Assembly (NCBI GenBank): GCA_002869425.1
Contig: PKSZ01000426.1
Span: forward strand, 2,063-7,813
Direction: 5' to 3'
Source: Marinilabiliales bacterium
Lineage (GTDB): Bacteria; Bacteroidota; Bacteroidia; Bacteroidales; BM523
Length of the DNA: 5,751 nucleotides
Position numbers and translations under genes: made by a program. Position 1 is the stretch's first letter; the number at the start of each line of letters is the position of its first letter. Positions 5,687 through 5,751 of the stretch are shown here, piece after piece. The notes beneath the pieces were generated by a model. That model was not told the DNA's origin, did no database searches, and saw only the letters and a program-made list of their open reading frames with translations.

Positions 5687-5751
5687 ACATTCTTGTATAA
5701 AATCATTAAATTACATTAGTGATTAATTGTAGAACGCATTCTTAATATTTA

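Noticed and set aside
5687..5751. Possible promoter for a gene beyond the window (TTG at 5727-5729 with TA at 5750-5751)
   Set aside because: The -7 element would extend past the last base, so it cannot be judged; otherwise this A/T-rich stretch shows nothing clear.
1..5751. CRISPR array, tRNA/rRNA, insertion sequence, toxin-antitoxin or phage gene
   Set aside because: No regularly spaced repeats, terminal inverted repeats, transposase-like frames or RNA gene signatures were seen; nearly all the sequence is accounted for by six housekeeping-type coding regions.

Overview
The window is a compact piece of low-GC bacterial chromosome from a member of the Bacteroidota. Three things point there: the order bamA - ompH - ompH - murI, which is typical of that phylum; promoter elements of the TTG / TAnnTTTG type; and start codons that mostly lack a Shine-Dalgarno sequence. 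Both periplasmic chaperone precursors also carry glutamine directly after the predicted signal peptidase cleavage site, as the Bacteroidetes 'Q-rule' predicts. Order or genus cannot be named from this window.

Left part (1-2084, + strand): a cell-envelope cluster. It opens with the last 44 codons of bamA (outer-membrane beta-barrel insertase). Two tandem, diverged Skp/OmpH-family periplasmic chaperones follow, then murI (glutamate racemase, which supplies D-Glu for peptidoglycan). A good promoter match lies across the end of the first ompH gene and reads into the second. A clear intrinsic terminator lies between the second ompH gene and murI, only about 15 bases before the murI start.

Middle (2086-2598, - strand): a gamma-carbonic-anhydrase-like left-handed beta-helix protein. 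It converges on murI with a single base between the two stop codons. Its 164-bp upstream region (2599-2762) is a divergent promoter region shared with the next operon; it has a -7-like element on each strand and two perfect palindromes on the side facing korA.

Right part (2763-5637, + strand): korA-korB, a two-subunit 2-oxoacid (probably 2-oxoglutarate):ferredoxin oxidoreductase. KorA is the fused gamma-alpha chain. KorB is the thiamine-diphosphate and [4Fe-4S] chain with its four cluster cysteines. The genes are one base apart, korB has the only strong Shine-Dalgarno seen here, and a strong terminator closes the operon. The last ~65 bases are intergenic.

All six proteins fall into known housekeeping families. 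I found no convincing new system, mobile element, CRISPR array or RNA gene. The points worth a second look are regulatory: the internal ompH promoter, the terminator in front of murI, and the palindromes in the korA leader.
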